From Piscinibacter sp. (GTDB lineage Bacteria > Pseudomonadota > Gammaproteobacteria > Burkholderiales > Burkholderiaceae_C), in the NCBI GenBank assembly GCA_016706565.1, contig JADJJI010000011.1, positions 248,001 to 312,000 of the forward strand: DNA of 64,000 nt. The letters are read 5' to 3'. A model generated the notes under the pieces. It was not told where the DNA came from. It saw only the letters and a list, made by a program, of their open reading frames with translations, and did not search any database. Each line of letters opens with the position of its first letter. The stretch's first letter is position 1. This document shows, piece by piece, positions 32,567-41,089 of the stretch. A program made the position numbers and the translations under genes.

Positions 32567-35559
32567 TGCGTCGGGCAGCCACTGGCGATCCAGTTGGCGA
32601 TGGCGTTGTAGTTGGCGCTGCCCGCGGGCAGCAGCGCCGTGCCTTGCGCCGTCGCCCCGGAAGGATGCGGCACCGTCGACGGGCGCAGCAGCAGCGCATT
32701 CGAAGGCGCACTGCAGACGTCCGAGATCATGGTGAGGCTGACGTTGAAGTCGCCTTCCACGCTGCCGGCGAGCACGAAGCGGTTGTTGGCGAAGGAGGCC
32801 GCCGTCTGCGCCGCACCCGAGCTGCCCACCGGCTGGTGGCAGCTTGCGCACTGCGACTGCAGGATCGGGAACACGTTCGCCTCGAACGACGCTTCGCTGA
32901 GCGTGGTCAGGCGCACCGGGCTGCCGTTGGCCGACAGGTTGTTGTAGTACAGGCCACCCAGGTCCATCCACTCGCTGATCAGGCGCTTCTCGGCCAGGTT
33001 CAGCATGGCGGCATGGTCCGGCGCCGTTCCGGGCGGATTCGGGTGGACCGTGCGCGCGCCGGCGCTGGACTTCAGCGTTTCGCCGAACATGATCTCGGTC
33101 AGGCGGCTCGAACGTGCCATGCCCGCGGCATTGCCTGCCATGTTCTCGACCAGGGCCGGTCCGCGCACGATTTCCGGCTCACCGTCACGCAGGCGCGTGA
33201 CCGGCAGGCCGGTGCCCGGATCGATCTCGGGGTCGCCGAGCAGGAGTTCTTCGTACGAGACCACGCGGCCGGTGCCGGAGATCGTGCCGCGCAGGTCCAG
33301 CTTGGCCGGATCGGCGTGGCAGGTCGTGCAGGTGTTGGCGCCGCGATCACGCGTCCACAGGGGCTGGATGTGGTCGGGGTAGTTGATGAAGCCGTTGGTC
33401 GGCACCGCCGTGGCCAGGTTGTCTGCCGCGTTGGTGTTGCCAGTGTAGCGGATCGAGATCGGCGCACGAGCGGTCACACCGTTGCGCGAGGTGTCCGCCC
33501 ACACGTCGGTGAACTCCATGTCGGCGCTCAGGGCGAAGCGCGAGTTGTCCAGGCGCGTGCGCAGCGAGGCCAGGGTCTCGCCGGCCTGGTGCTGGCTGGT
33601 CAGCGCCGGGGCGAGCGCAGCCGGTTGCGTATCGACCACCGTGCCGGAATTCAGCGAGGCGCCGCGGCGCGGGCTGTGGCAGCCCAGGCAGGTGCGGCGT
33701 TCGCCGGGGCGGACCTGGATCCAGTTCAGGTGCGTCTGGATGCCGCGGCCCTTGGAGTCCACCACGGTCAGGGCCAGCGGCGTGTCGGCCGGCACGCGCA
33801 GCTTGAAGGAGCCGTCCGGCTCGATCGGTGCATAGCCGAGGATCTGCTGCGGTTCGAAGTCGGTCTCGCCGATGGCCTCGCGCATGCCTGTGCTGCCGGC
33901 CGACGGAGCCACCACGCGGGTGGCGCGCACGAAGCGCATCGGCGAGCAGTGGTAGGCCGGGTCGGCCGGGTCCTTCAGGCGCGACAGGTCGGCCACCTGG
34001 GCCCGCGTGTCCGTCGCGTTCAGCGGCGCGGTCTTGGCGATGCCGCTGGTGCAGCCGGCCGGCAGGTCGGCGGCGGCGATCATCGATTCGCCGTTGCGGT
34101 CCAGGCCATCGGTGTCATAGACACTGCGCACCTCGATCTCGCCCAGCCCCTGGCCAGCAAGCGTCGCGTCGACGCTGGTCGGGTCGGTGGCGTTCGGCTC
34201 GGGGCGCACCTCGATCGCGACGGGGTCGCTGTACATGAAGCCCGGCGGCGGCGAGGCGATCGGCAGGAAGGTCTGCTTGGCCGGGTCGAACATGTAGATC
34301 GAGTAGGCCGCCGGTGCGTTGTCCTGCACCGCTTCGAGTGCGCGCTCGGCGCGCGACAGGGTTTCGTCTCCCAGCCGGGCCCGTTCTTCGTCGGTCAGGT
34401 TGGCGCAGGGGATCACGACGCCGTTGCGCGTGACCTCGCAGGGGCGGTAGGCCAGCAGCACGCGGTCGGTGCCGTCCCACAGCGGGTACGGCGTGGTGAT
34501 GCGGCCGTACGTCGACAGGCCACGGCCCTGGTTGATCGGCTTGTCGGTCACCTCGACCTGGCCGCCGGCGGCTGCCACCGTCTTGGTGGCCGGCGTGTTC
34601 TGCTCGGAGTAGTTGGCCGCGTCGATGAGCATCAGCGCGCCGCCCTCCTGCGTGCCGGACAGCGACATCAGGTCGGAAGACAGGTAGCCCTTGTACTGGC
34701 CCTTCGGGTCCATGTCGCGGGGGTTCAGGAAGCTGTTGCCCGGGCTGTGCGCGCCGTAGAGCACGAACATGTCGGTGCCGTCGGGCTTGACGCGGAAGAC
34801 CGCGAAGCGGTTGCGCTGGCCCACGTGCTCCCAGCGCGAGAACATGATCTCGCCGTTCGGTCGCACCACCGGGTTGCGGTCGTGGCTGGCGTTGACGGAG
34901 ATCTGCGTGATGGCCCCGCCCGTGGCGTCCATCGTGTGCAGCTGCAGCACGCGCTCGCGCTCGTACTCGTCGAGCGCGTAGAAGGTCTGTCCACCCTGCA
35001 CCGTCTTGGTCTTGCCCTGGCGGTTCGAGGTGAACACGAAGCCGCGGCCGCCGGGCAGGTAGGCCGGATCGACGTCGTCGTCGGTGGTCGACGCGGTCAG
35101 GCGCCGGAAGCTGCCGCCGGTGTAGCCACCGGTGCTCATGTCGTACTCCCAGATGTTCCAGCGGCCCGTGCAGGCCGGAACACCCTCGATCGTGGCCGGG
35201 TTCGAGGCCGGGCACTTCATGGAGAAGACGAGCTTCTTGCCGTCGTACGACACCTCGGGGTCGGACGCGTCGCCATTGGGCACGCCGGCCGCATCGCGCG
35301 TGAAGCGCGAAGTGATGTTGTGCTCGGGCGCGCTCGGCGACGACTTCTCGCGGATGATGAGGTCACCGCCGGGTGCGCTGGGCGAGCCGTTGGTCGGGTT
35401 CAGCCGCATCGCGGTGGACCGCTGCACGTAGGCGATGGGCACGTCGCCCGCCACCGTGACCGTGCCGGAATCGCTGCCGCTGCAACCCGCCATGACGGCG
35501 GCCAGGGCGAGCAGACTGAAAGCCGCGATGCGGCCAGGTTGTGCTGTGAATTTTTTCAT
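32563..35559 (-). CDS. Triheme lipoprotein related to hydrazine synthase alpha subunit (HzsA-like)
   Basis: A 998-residue outer-membrane lipoprotein (lipobox VMAGCS near residue 26) and the largest protein of the operon. The first 330 residues look like a beta-propeller with PD40/TolB-type repeats (SDPEVSYDGKKLVFS, VDPAYLPGGRGFVFTSNRQ, RNPVVRPNGEIMFSR). A middle domain follows, then three classical c-type heme sites: CLGCH (Cys624-His628), CTTCH (744-748) and CASCH (904-908). The propeller-then-heme layout is that of HzsA-related proteins, here far outside anammox bacteria and without the other synthase subunits. The start has AGGAGGC upstream. The tail contains SGAT (Thr970), discussed as a possible flavinylation site. 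Likely an extracytoplasmic redox enzyme or electron conduit. Confidence 0.85.
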   Translation of the reverse strand: MKKFTAQPGRIAAFSLLALAAVMAGCSGSDSGTVTVAGDVPIAYVQRSTAMRLNPTNGSPSAPGGDLIIREKSSPSAPEHNITSRFTRDAAGVPNGDASDPEVSYDGKKLVFSMKCPASNPATIEGVPACTGRWNIWEYDMSTGGYTGGSFRRLTASTTDDDVDPAYLPGGRGFVFTSNRQGKTKTVQGGQTFYALDEYERERVLQLHTMDATGGAITQISVNASHDRNPVVRPNGEIMFSRWEHVGQRNRFAVFRVKPDGTDMFVLYGAHSPGNSFLNPRDMDPKGQYKGYLSSDLMSLSGTQEGGALMLIDAANYSEQNTPATKTVAAAGGQVEVTDKPINQGRGLSTYGRITTPYPLWDGTDRVLLAYRPCEVTRNGVVIPCANLTDEERARLGDETLSRAERALEAVQDNAPAAYSIYMFDPAKQTFLPIASPPPGFMYSDPVAIEVRPEPNATDPTSVDATLAGQGLGEIEVRSVYDTDGLDRNGESMIAAADLPAGCTSGIAKTAPLNATDTRAQVADLSRLKDPADPAYHCSPMRFVRATRVVAPSAGSTGMREAIGETDFEPQQILGYAPIEPDGSFKLRVPADTPLALTVVDSKGRGIQTHLNWIQVRPGERRTCLGCHSPRRGASLNSGTVVDTQPAALAPALTSQHQAGETLASLRTRLDNSRFALSADMEFTDVWADTSRNGVTARAPISIRYTGNTNAADNLATAVPTNGFINYPDHIQPLWTRDRGANTCTTCHADPAKLDLRGTISGTGRVVSYEELLLGDPEIDPGTGLPVTRLRDGEPEIVRGPALVENMAGNAAGMARSSRLTEIMFGETLKSSAGARTVHPNPPGTAPDHAAMLNLAEKRLISEWMDLGGLYYNNLSANGSPVRLTTLSEASFEANVFPILQSQCASCHQPVGSSGAAQTAASFANNRFVLAGSVEGDFNVSLTMISDVCSAPSNALLLRPSTVPHPSGATAQGTALLPAGSANYNAIANWIASGCPTQ

Positions 35560-35585
35560 CTATGCCTCCACTGATCTCGGATGGT

Positions 35586-36656
35586 TCAAGGCCGAGCCCT
35601 ATCGACCGCATTCGGACTGCTCCCGAGCAGCCCGGACGAGTAATGCAGGGCGCCTGCCGCGTCGACGACGACGGCATCCACGCCCGAGAGCGATTCGACG
35701 AGTTGCATGCCGCGCTCGAGGCCCAGCACGAACAGGCTCTTTGACAGGCCTTCGGTGGTCAGGCCGTCGTCGGCCAGGATCGTGACGCTGTGAATGCGGT
35801 CCGGCGACAGGCCGGTGCGCGGGTCGATCACGTGGTGGCGGCGCACGCCATCACGTTCGAAGAATCGTTCGTAGTCGCCCGAGGTCGAGATGGCGGTGTC
35901 TTCCAGCGGCAGCACCGCTACCACGCCGCCTTCGCGGCGCGGGTCGCGGATCGCGATGGTCCAGGGCCGGCCGCGGCGGTCGCCCAGGATGTGGCTGTCG
36001 CCGCCGGCGGTGACGATCGCGTTGGTGATGCCGCGCCGCGCCAGGATGGCCGCGCCGTTGTCGACCGCGTGGCCTTTGGCGAAGCCTCCCAGGTCGATGC
36101 GCATGCCTTCGCGGGCAAAGCGCAGCGTGCGCGCCTTCGGGTCGAGCACCAGGTGGCGCCAGCCGATGGCGGCACGGCCGCGCTCGAAGGCCTGCGCATC
36201 CGGTTCGGTGCCTTCGCGGTAGTCGTAGAGGTTGCCGACGCTGGCGAAGCTGATGTCGAATGCGCCATCGGACAATTGCGAGAAGACCAGCGCACGTTCG
36301 ATCAGGCCGTACATCTCGTCGCTCAGCGGCACAGCCGTGCGGCCGGCGTCGCGGTTGATGCGCGAGAGCTCGGACTCCGCCTTGTGCGGGCTCATCGCCC
36401 GGTCGATGCGGTGCATCTCGTCCATCACCGCGGCCATGGCGGCCTGCGCGGCGCGAGCATCCTCGCACCAGAGCTCGACGCGGATCGCCGTGCCCATGAT
36501 GGCTTCGTCGCGGCTGTGCCAGCCATCGTTCGCTGCGCGCACGGGCGCCGCGCCGCGGGCAGCGGCGCGTTTGACGAACGACAGGTCAAGCAAGGACAAG
36601 ATCGACTCCCGTTTGATCCGCCGCAAACCTTGACGTTTGTCGGCGGGCAGCTTCAT
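35586..36656 (-). CDS. apbE: FAD:protein FMN transferase (ApbE)
   Basis: Transfers FMN from FAD to a threonine or serine of an extracytoplasmic flavoprotein. It has 356 residues. Family motifs are EIHRIDRAMSPHKAESELSRIN-like sequence near residue 85, DGAFDISFASVGNLYDYR near residue 132, RIDLGGFAKGHAVD near residue 188, TAISTSGDYERFF near residue 252 and HHVIDPRTG near residue 273 (metal and FAD contacts). The first 50 residues are basic, without a clear lipobox, so export is uncertain; an alternative internal start is possible. It is the first gene of the 17-gene operon; its promoter must lie in 36657-36863. The substrate protein is not obvious: no FMN-binding domain gene is present in the operon. 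Confidence 0.92.
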   Translation of the reverse strand: MKLPADKRQGLRRIKRESILSLLDLSFVKRAAARGAAPVRAANDGWHSRDEAIMGTAIRVELWCEDARAAQAAMAAVMDEMHRIDRAMSPHKAESELSRINRDAGRTAVPLSDEMYGLIERALVFSQLSDGAFDISFASVGNLYDYREGTEPDAQAFERGRAAIGWRHLVLDPKARTLRFAREGMRIDLGGFAKGHAVDNGAAILARRGITNAIVTAGGDSHILGDRRGRPWTIAIRDPRREGGVVAVLPLEDTAISTSGDYERFFERDGVRRHHVIDPRTGLSPDRIHSVTILADDGLTTEGLSKSLFVLGLERGMQLVESLSGVDAVVVDAAGALHYSSGLLGSSPNAVDRARP

Positions 36657-36863
36657 TGCTGCGTTGCGGGCGGATCTTCAAGCCTTGCGGGGGCTAAATT
36701 GCGTCAAAAGTTGGCAAACCGCGATGACCTTACAACCGGTCGCAGAAGAAACGGCAGCGGCGTGTTCCGGCGTGCGAGCAGATGTTTCAAATGCATGCAG
36801 AAGCAGCCGGCGCTTGACTTGCCGGCCTGTCTTTCCCTTCGCCGCGGTCGGCGAATCTGAGAT

Positions 36864-38549
36864 TCAGTGCTCGAACTCGGTGACCAGTTCGCCGGCCAGC
36901 GGGGCGGCCTCGAGCAGGCCCGCCGCGTTCGCCACTTGCAGGCCGTTGACCCACACGCCGTGCACGCCGAGCGCATCGGTGGTCAGGCGGGCCGCTCCAC
37001 CCGGCAGGTCGTGCACGCGCCTCTGGGGCGCGCGGCCCACCGTGGCCGGGTCGAACAGCAGCAGGTCGGCCGCATACCCCTCGCGCAGCAGGCCACGGCC
37101 GCGCAGGCCGAACACCTGCGCACTCTGCAGGGTCAACCGGCGCACGGCTTCGCCCAGGCTCATGGCGCCGCGATCGCGCGACCAGTGGCCCATCAGGTGC
37201 AGGCCGAAGCCCGCATCGTTGAAGAAGGTCAGGTGCGCGCCGGCGTCGCTCAGCGAAACGATGCTGTGCGGGTGCGTCAGCAGCCGCGCCACCGCCTGCT
37301 CGTCGCTGTTGAGCAGCTGCGCGGTGAAGATGGTCGTCAGGTCCTCGTCGAGCGCGAGGTCGAGCATCGTGTCCAGCGGGTCCTTGGCCGAGCGGGCGGC
37401 CAGCTCGGCGATGCTCTTCTGTTCCAGCGCGCGGTGGCGCTCCTGCGACACCTGCACCACGTGCACCTTGCTCCACTCGCCGTTGAAGAGCCGGAAGGTG
37501 GCCGGCGCGGCCAGCTCGGCGCGCACGCGGTCACGGAACTGCGGGTCGGCGAGCAGCGCCTCGAGCGCCGCGCCCTTGAGCGACAGCGCCGGCTGCCAGC
37601 TCTGCAGGCCTTCCACCGGGTAGGGCGAGGCGAGCGTGAATTCCATCGTCAGCGGGCAGCACGACACCTGGCCGAGCAGGCGGCGGCCGCGCGTGTTGGC
37701 GGCGCTGATCGCGTCGAGGTCGGCGAACACCGCGTCGGGGTTGGTGCCGTTGTGCAGCAGCGCGGCGATCATCACCGGCCGGCCGGCGCGCGCCGCCATC
37801 TCTTCCAGCAGCGCCACCGGCATCTGCCCGCCCTTGGTGACCATGTAGACGCCGCCGCCGCGGTGCGCCATCGCCTCGATCAGCGCCAGGTGCTCGGCAT
37901 CGCTGGCCAGGCGCGAGGGCATCGGCACGCCGCCTTCGCCGTTGTGCGCCGGGCTGGTGGAGCTGGCGAAGCCCACCGCGCCGGCGTCCATGGCCTCGCG
38001 GATCAGGGTTGCCATGCGCTCGATCTCGTCCGGCGTGGCCTCGCGCTGCGCCGCGTCGTCGCCCATCACCCAGGTGCGCACCGACGAATGGCCCACGTAG
38101 CAGGCCAGGTTGACGGCGCTGCGGCTGCGCCGAAGCTGCGCCAGGTACTCGGCGAAGGTCTCGAACTCCCAGCGGATGCCCTGGCGCAGCACGTCCAGCG
38201 ACATGCCCTCGACCTGCGTGAGGTTGCGCATCGTGCGCTCGCGGTCGGCCGGGCGGCACGGCGCGATGGTGAAGCCGCAGTTGCCGATCACCGCCGTGGT
38301 CACGCCCAGCGCCGGCGAGGGGCGCACGTACGGGTCCCAGGTGATCTGCGCGTCGTAGTGGGTGTGGTTGTCGATGATGCCGGGCATCAGCGCCAGGCCG
38401 TCGGCGTCGATCACCTGCGTGGCGTCTGCCGGCAACGAAGGTCCGATGGCGCGGATGCGTCCGGCGCGCACCGCCAGGTCGGCACGGAAGGGCTCGCCGC
38501 CGCTCCCGTCATACAGGGTCGCGCCGCGGATCAGCAGGTCATCGCTCAT
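36864..38549 (-). CDS. N-acyl-D-amino-acid deacylase (D-aminoacylase family)
   Basis: A 561-residue amidohydrolase of the D-aminoacylase/N-acyl-D-glutamate deacylase group, which releases D-amino acids from their N-acyl forms with a zinc-dependent TIM-barrel. It begins MSDDLLIRGATLYDGSGG; the metal motif HTHYDAQ is near residue 65, with further ligands in GHSSVR near residue 155 and SLSDAGAHL near residue 415. The C-terminal small domain carries the usual YAADLLLFDP. ATG 38549 is the natural start. It is the last gene of a five-gene operon read from GntR leftward, immediately after a cupin. Catabolism of an N-acylated compound is suggested. Confidence 0.88.
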   Translation of the reverse strand: MSDDLLIRGATLYDGSGGEPFRADLAVRAGRIRAIGPSLPADATQVIDADGLALMPGIIDNHTHYDAQITWDPYVRPSPALGVTTAVIGNCGFTIAPCRPADRERTMRNLTQVEGMSLDVLRQGIRWEFETFAEYLAQLRRSRSAVNLACYVGHSSVRTWVMGDDAAQREATPDEIERMATLIREAMDAGAVGFASSTSPAHNGEGGVPMPSRLASDAEHLALIEAMAHRGGGVYMVTKGGQMPVALLEEMAARAGRPVMIAALLHNGTNPDAVFADLDAISAANTRGRRLLGQVSCCPLTMEFTLASPYPVEGLQSWQPALSLKGAALEALLADPQFRDRVRAELAAPATFRLFNGEWSKVHVVQVSQERHRALEQKSIAELAARSAKDPLDTMLDLALDEDLTTIFTAQLLNSDEQAVARLLTHPHSIVSLSDAGAHLTFFNDAGFGLHLMGHWSRDRGAMSLGEAVRRLTLQSAQVFGLRGRGLLREGYAADLLLFDPATVGRAPQRRVHDLPGGAARLTTDALGVHGVWVNGLQVANAAGLLEAAPLAGELVTEFEH

Positions 38550-38557
38550 GAGGGTCC

Positions 38558-38839
38558 TCAGCGGTTGCGGCGCGCGACCCAGTAGGTCGCGCCCTCGGCA
38601 CCATAACGCTCGGTGTGCGGCACGTTCGCATCGAGCACGAACGGATCGCCAGGCCGCAGGTGCTGCGTGACATCGCCGACACCGAGCCACATCTCGCCCT
38701 GCACCACCAGCGCGTCGACCGCAAAGGGATGCGTGTGCGCGTCCAGCACCGTGCCCGGCTCCCAGCGGCGCTCGAGCACCTCGTCGAAACCGCGCGCCCG
38801 CGCCTGCGCGGCGAATTCCTCGAATGCCACCGTGGCCAT
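38558..38839 (-). CDS. Small cupin-domain protein
   Basis: A 93-residue single-domain cupin. The first metal-binding motif is seen in LDAHTHPFAVDALVVQGEMWLGVG and the second around HLRPGDPFVLDANVPHTERYG (each quoted in part: DAHTHPF and NVPHTERYG). Such small cupins act as isomerases, decarboxylases or ligand sensors. It starts five bases after the oxidoreductase stop and ends eight bases before the deacylase start, so the three are co-transcribed. Confidence 0.88.
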   Translation of the reverse strand: MATVAFEEFAAQARARGFDEVLERRWEPGTVLDAHTHPFAVDALVVQGEMWLGVGDVTQHLRPGDPFVLDANVPHTERYGAEGATYWVARRNR

Positions 38840-38844
38840 GACGC

Positions 38845-40203
38845 TCAGGCGGCCCGACGCTGGGGCTGCGCGAACAGGTCTTCCATCGCGCGGCGGGTGC
38901 GGTAGGCGTGGGTGGTGGTGTCGATCGCCACGTCGGCCCAGCTCAGGCTCTGCCCCTTCTTCACCGGCCGCACCACCTTGACGTTGTGCGCCAGGCCGAG
39001 CGGCAGCCCGCCCATCGCCACCGAGGTGGCCGCCGGCAGCAGCTTGCCCCACACCGTGTAGCCGCCCTCGCCGTCGAGCATCTCGCCGGGCGCCAGGTCG
39101 CGCTTGGCGGTGGCCACCACGTCGGCGTTCCAGCCCGTGGCCACGCCGGTGGGTTCGCCGCGCAGCGCCACGCTGGCCACCGACACGCCGACCTCCAGGC
39201 CGATCAGGTGCCAGCGCTTGTACAGCGTGAAGTAACGGCCGCTCGGGTCGGTGTGGGCGTTGTACTCCTCGAAGCAGTTCTTGATGTAGTCGGTCTCGGC
39301 CTCGACGGTGACCCACACGCCCATGCGGATGTCGTAGGGGATCTTGCGGCCGTCGGCCTCCAGCGAGGAGATCACCTCGACCATGCCCTTTCGCTCGAGC
39401 ACGCCGCCCTCGCTCTTCGGGCGCGTGACGAAGGGGATGTCTTCGACGCTGGCCGGCGGGTAGAGCAGGCCGTTGCTGGGCACGGTCAGCCCGGTGGCGT
39501 TGGACACCGCGGTCGATTCGATCGAAGGCTTGGAGCCATCGAGGAAGCTGTTGAACATCTTCGGGTTCAGCCCGCCGCGCGATGCCTGCTCGGGTGTCAG
39601 GCCGTAGTTGCCCCACACCGTCTCGGGTGTCGATTCGCTGAAGTGGGGCAGCCACTTGTGGCCGCGGCCGGCCGCGACGACCGGGAAGCCGCAGGTGCGC
39701 GCCCAGTCGACCAGGTCGCAGATCAGCGCCGGCTGGTCGCCGAAGGCCAGCGAATAGACCACGCCGGCGTCGGCCGCCTTGCGCGCCAGCAGCGGGCCGC
39801 AGAAGGCATCGGCCTCGACCGTCACGTTGACGACGTGCTTCTTCTGCGCGAAGGCTTCCAGGCAGTGGTCGACCGCGGCGATCGGGTTGCCGGTGCATTC
39901 GACGATCACGTCGATCGCCGGGTGGCGCACCAGTGCGCGCCAGTCTTCGCCGACATGCGTGGCACCGGTCTTCAGTGCCTCGTCGAGCGAGCCGGCCTGG
40001 GTGCGCTGTGCCTCCCAGCCGACGCGGGCGAGGTTGGTCTGCGCTGCGGCGGGCGACAGGTCGGCGATGCCCACCAGGTGCACGCCGGGCGTGCGCGGTA
40101 TCTGCGCCAGGTACATGGAGCCGAACTTGCCGGCGCCGATGAGGCCGATGCGCACCGGCCGGCCTTCGGCGGCGCGTTGCTGGAGCTTGGTGAAGAGGTT
40201 CAT
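38845..40203 (-). CDS. NAD(P)-dependent oxidoreductase with C-terminal SAF domain
   Basis: A 452-residue protein with an N-terminal Rossmann fold (RIGLIGAGKFGSMYLAQI near residue 18) and the catalytic-region sequence VIVECTGNPIAAVDHCLEA near residue 100, as in homoserine-dehydrogenase-like enzymes. The C-terminal 90 residues form a SAF domain (AKRDLAPGEMLDGEGGYTVWGKL, quoted in part), also found in sugar-acid dehydratases and FlgA. Proteins of this type are often mis-annotated as homoserine dehydrogenase or FlgA. It is encoded between the dioxygenase and the cupin with one-base and five-base spacing. Substrate unknown. Confidence 0.82.
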   Translation of the reverse strand: MNLFTKLQQRAAEGRPVRIGLIGAGKFGSMYLAQIPRTPGVHLVGIADLSPAAAQTNLARVGWEAQRTQAGSLDEALKTGATHVGEDWRALVRHPAIDVIVECTGNPIAAVDHCLEAFAQKKHVVNVTVEADAFCGPLLARKAADAGVVYSLAFGDQPALICDLVDWARTCGFPVVAAGRGHKWLPHFSESTPETVWGNYGLTPEQASRGGLNPKMFNSFLDGSKPSIESTAVSNATGLTVPSNGLLYPPASVEDIPFVTRPKSEGGVLERKGMVEVISSLEADGRKIPYDIRMGVWVTVEAETDYIKNCFEEYNAHTDPSGRYFTLYKRWHLIGLEVGVSVASVALRGEPTGVATGWNADVVATAKRDLAPGEMLDGEGGYTVWGKLLPAATSVAMGGLPLGLAHNVKVVRPVKKGQSLSWADVAIDTTTHAYRTRRAMEDLFAQPQRRAA

Positions 40204-40204
40204 G

Positions 40205-41089
40205 TCAGGCCGCCTTCTTCGTGTCGGCGATGGGCTCCGAGGAGGTGACCAGCGCGCTGCCGGGCATGCCGTTCTTCCACGGCAGATCGACCGGGTAGGG
40301 TTTGACGAGGCAGTCGTCGGGCAGGCATTCGATGGGGGTGAAGTCGCGGTGGGCGATGTACTCCGGCCGCTTGAAGCGCCGCACGTGGTTGCTCACGGCG
40401 CACAGGCTCAGGTAGACGCTGACGCGGTTCCACGGGCTCAGGTTGCTGGTCGAGGCATGCACCAGGCAGGAGTGGAACAGGATCATCGAGCCCGCCGGGC
40501 CCTGGGGCGAGACGATGCCGCCGTTCTTGCCGCCGGCGCGCGCCACCAGCTGCGTGATCAGGTCATGGTCGACCGTCCACAGCGGGTAGCTGGTGGTGGT
40601 GAGGTCGTGCTTGGCGTCGATCACGCCCTTCTTGTGGCTGCCCGGGATGAACATCAGCGGGCCGTTGAACTCGTTGACGTCGTCCAGGAAGATGGCCACG
40701 TTCATGGCACGCTCGGTGGGCATCATGTCGTCGTTCTTCCAGGTGCCGTAGTCCTGGTGCCATTGCCAGACGTCGCCTTCGAAGGCCATCTTGCCGTTGA
40801 TCTTGAACTGGTGCATGTACAGCTGCTCGCCGCCGAACAGGTCCTGCACCGGCTCGATCATGCGCGGGTGGCGGCCCAGCCGCGCGAAGGGCTCGCTGTA
40901 CATGTGTGCAGCGAAGTTCGTGCGCACGGCTTCGGAGCCCTTCTCGCGCACGTTGTAGGCCTCGCGGCGCGCGTACAGGTCGGGCACGGCGTCGGTCAGT
41001 ACGCGCGTCTCGTCGGGATTGAACAGTCCGGGGAAGAACAGGTAGCCGTCGCGGTCGAACTGGGCGAGTTGTTCAGGGGTCAGTCTCAT
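40205..41089 (-). CDS. Phytanoyl-CoA dioxygenase (PhyH) family Fe(II)/2-oxoglutarate oxygenase
   Basis: A 294-residue 2-oxoglutarate-dependent hydroxylase of the PhyH/EctD group. The iron-binding facial triad is HQD in WQWHQDYG near residue 125 and a distal His in LFHSCLVHASTSN near residue 217; the 2-oxoglutarate-binding Arg follows in NRVSVYLSLC. The product starts MRLTPEQLAQFDRDGYLFFPG, typical of the family. The ATG at 41089 overlaps the GntR stop by four bases. It probably performs the first oxidation in the pathway encoded by this operon. Confidence 0.9.
   Translation of the reverse strand: MRLTPEQLAQFDRDGYLFFPGLFNPDETRVLTDAVPDLYARREAYNVREKGSEAVRTNFAAHMYSEPFARLGRHPRMIEPVQDLFGGEQLYMHQFKINGKMAFEGDVWQWHQDYGTWKNDDMMPTERAMNVAIFLDDVNEFNGPLMFIPGSHKKGVIDAKHDLTTTSYPLWTVDHDLITQLVARAGGKNGGIVSPQGPAGSMILFHSCLVHASTSNLSPWNRVSVYLSLCAVSNHVRRFKRPEYIAHRDFTPIECLPDDCLVKPYPVDLPWKNGMPGSALVTSSEPIADTKKAA

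Noticed and set aside
32563-35559. Idea that the HzsA-like protein means hydrazine synthesis or anammox
   Set aside because: No other hydrazine synthase subunit, hydrazine dehydrogenase or anammox markers; the surrounding genes are envelope scaffold and motor genes of a betaproteobacterium.
32527-35574. A thousand-codon plus-strand frame opposite the HzsA-like gene
   Set aside because: It mirrors the minus-strand coding frame almost exactly and gives an Arg/His/Val-rich product without domains. The minus-strand protein has a lipobox and three CXXCH sites.
38845-40203. Homoserine dehydrogenase or flagellar FlgA annotation for the SAF oxidoreductase
   Set aside because: Only the Rossmann fold and SAF domain are shared; the context is a catabolic GntR operon, and there are no threonine or flagellar genes beside it.
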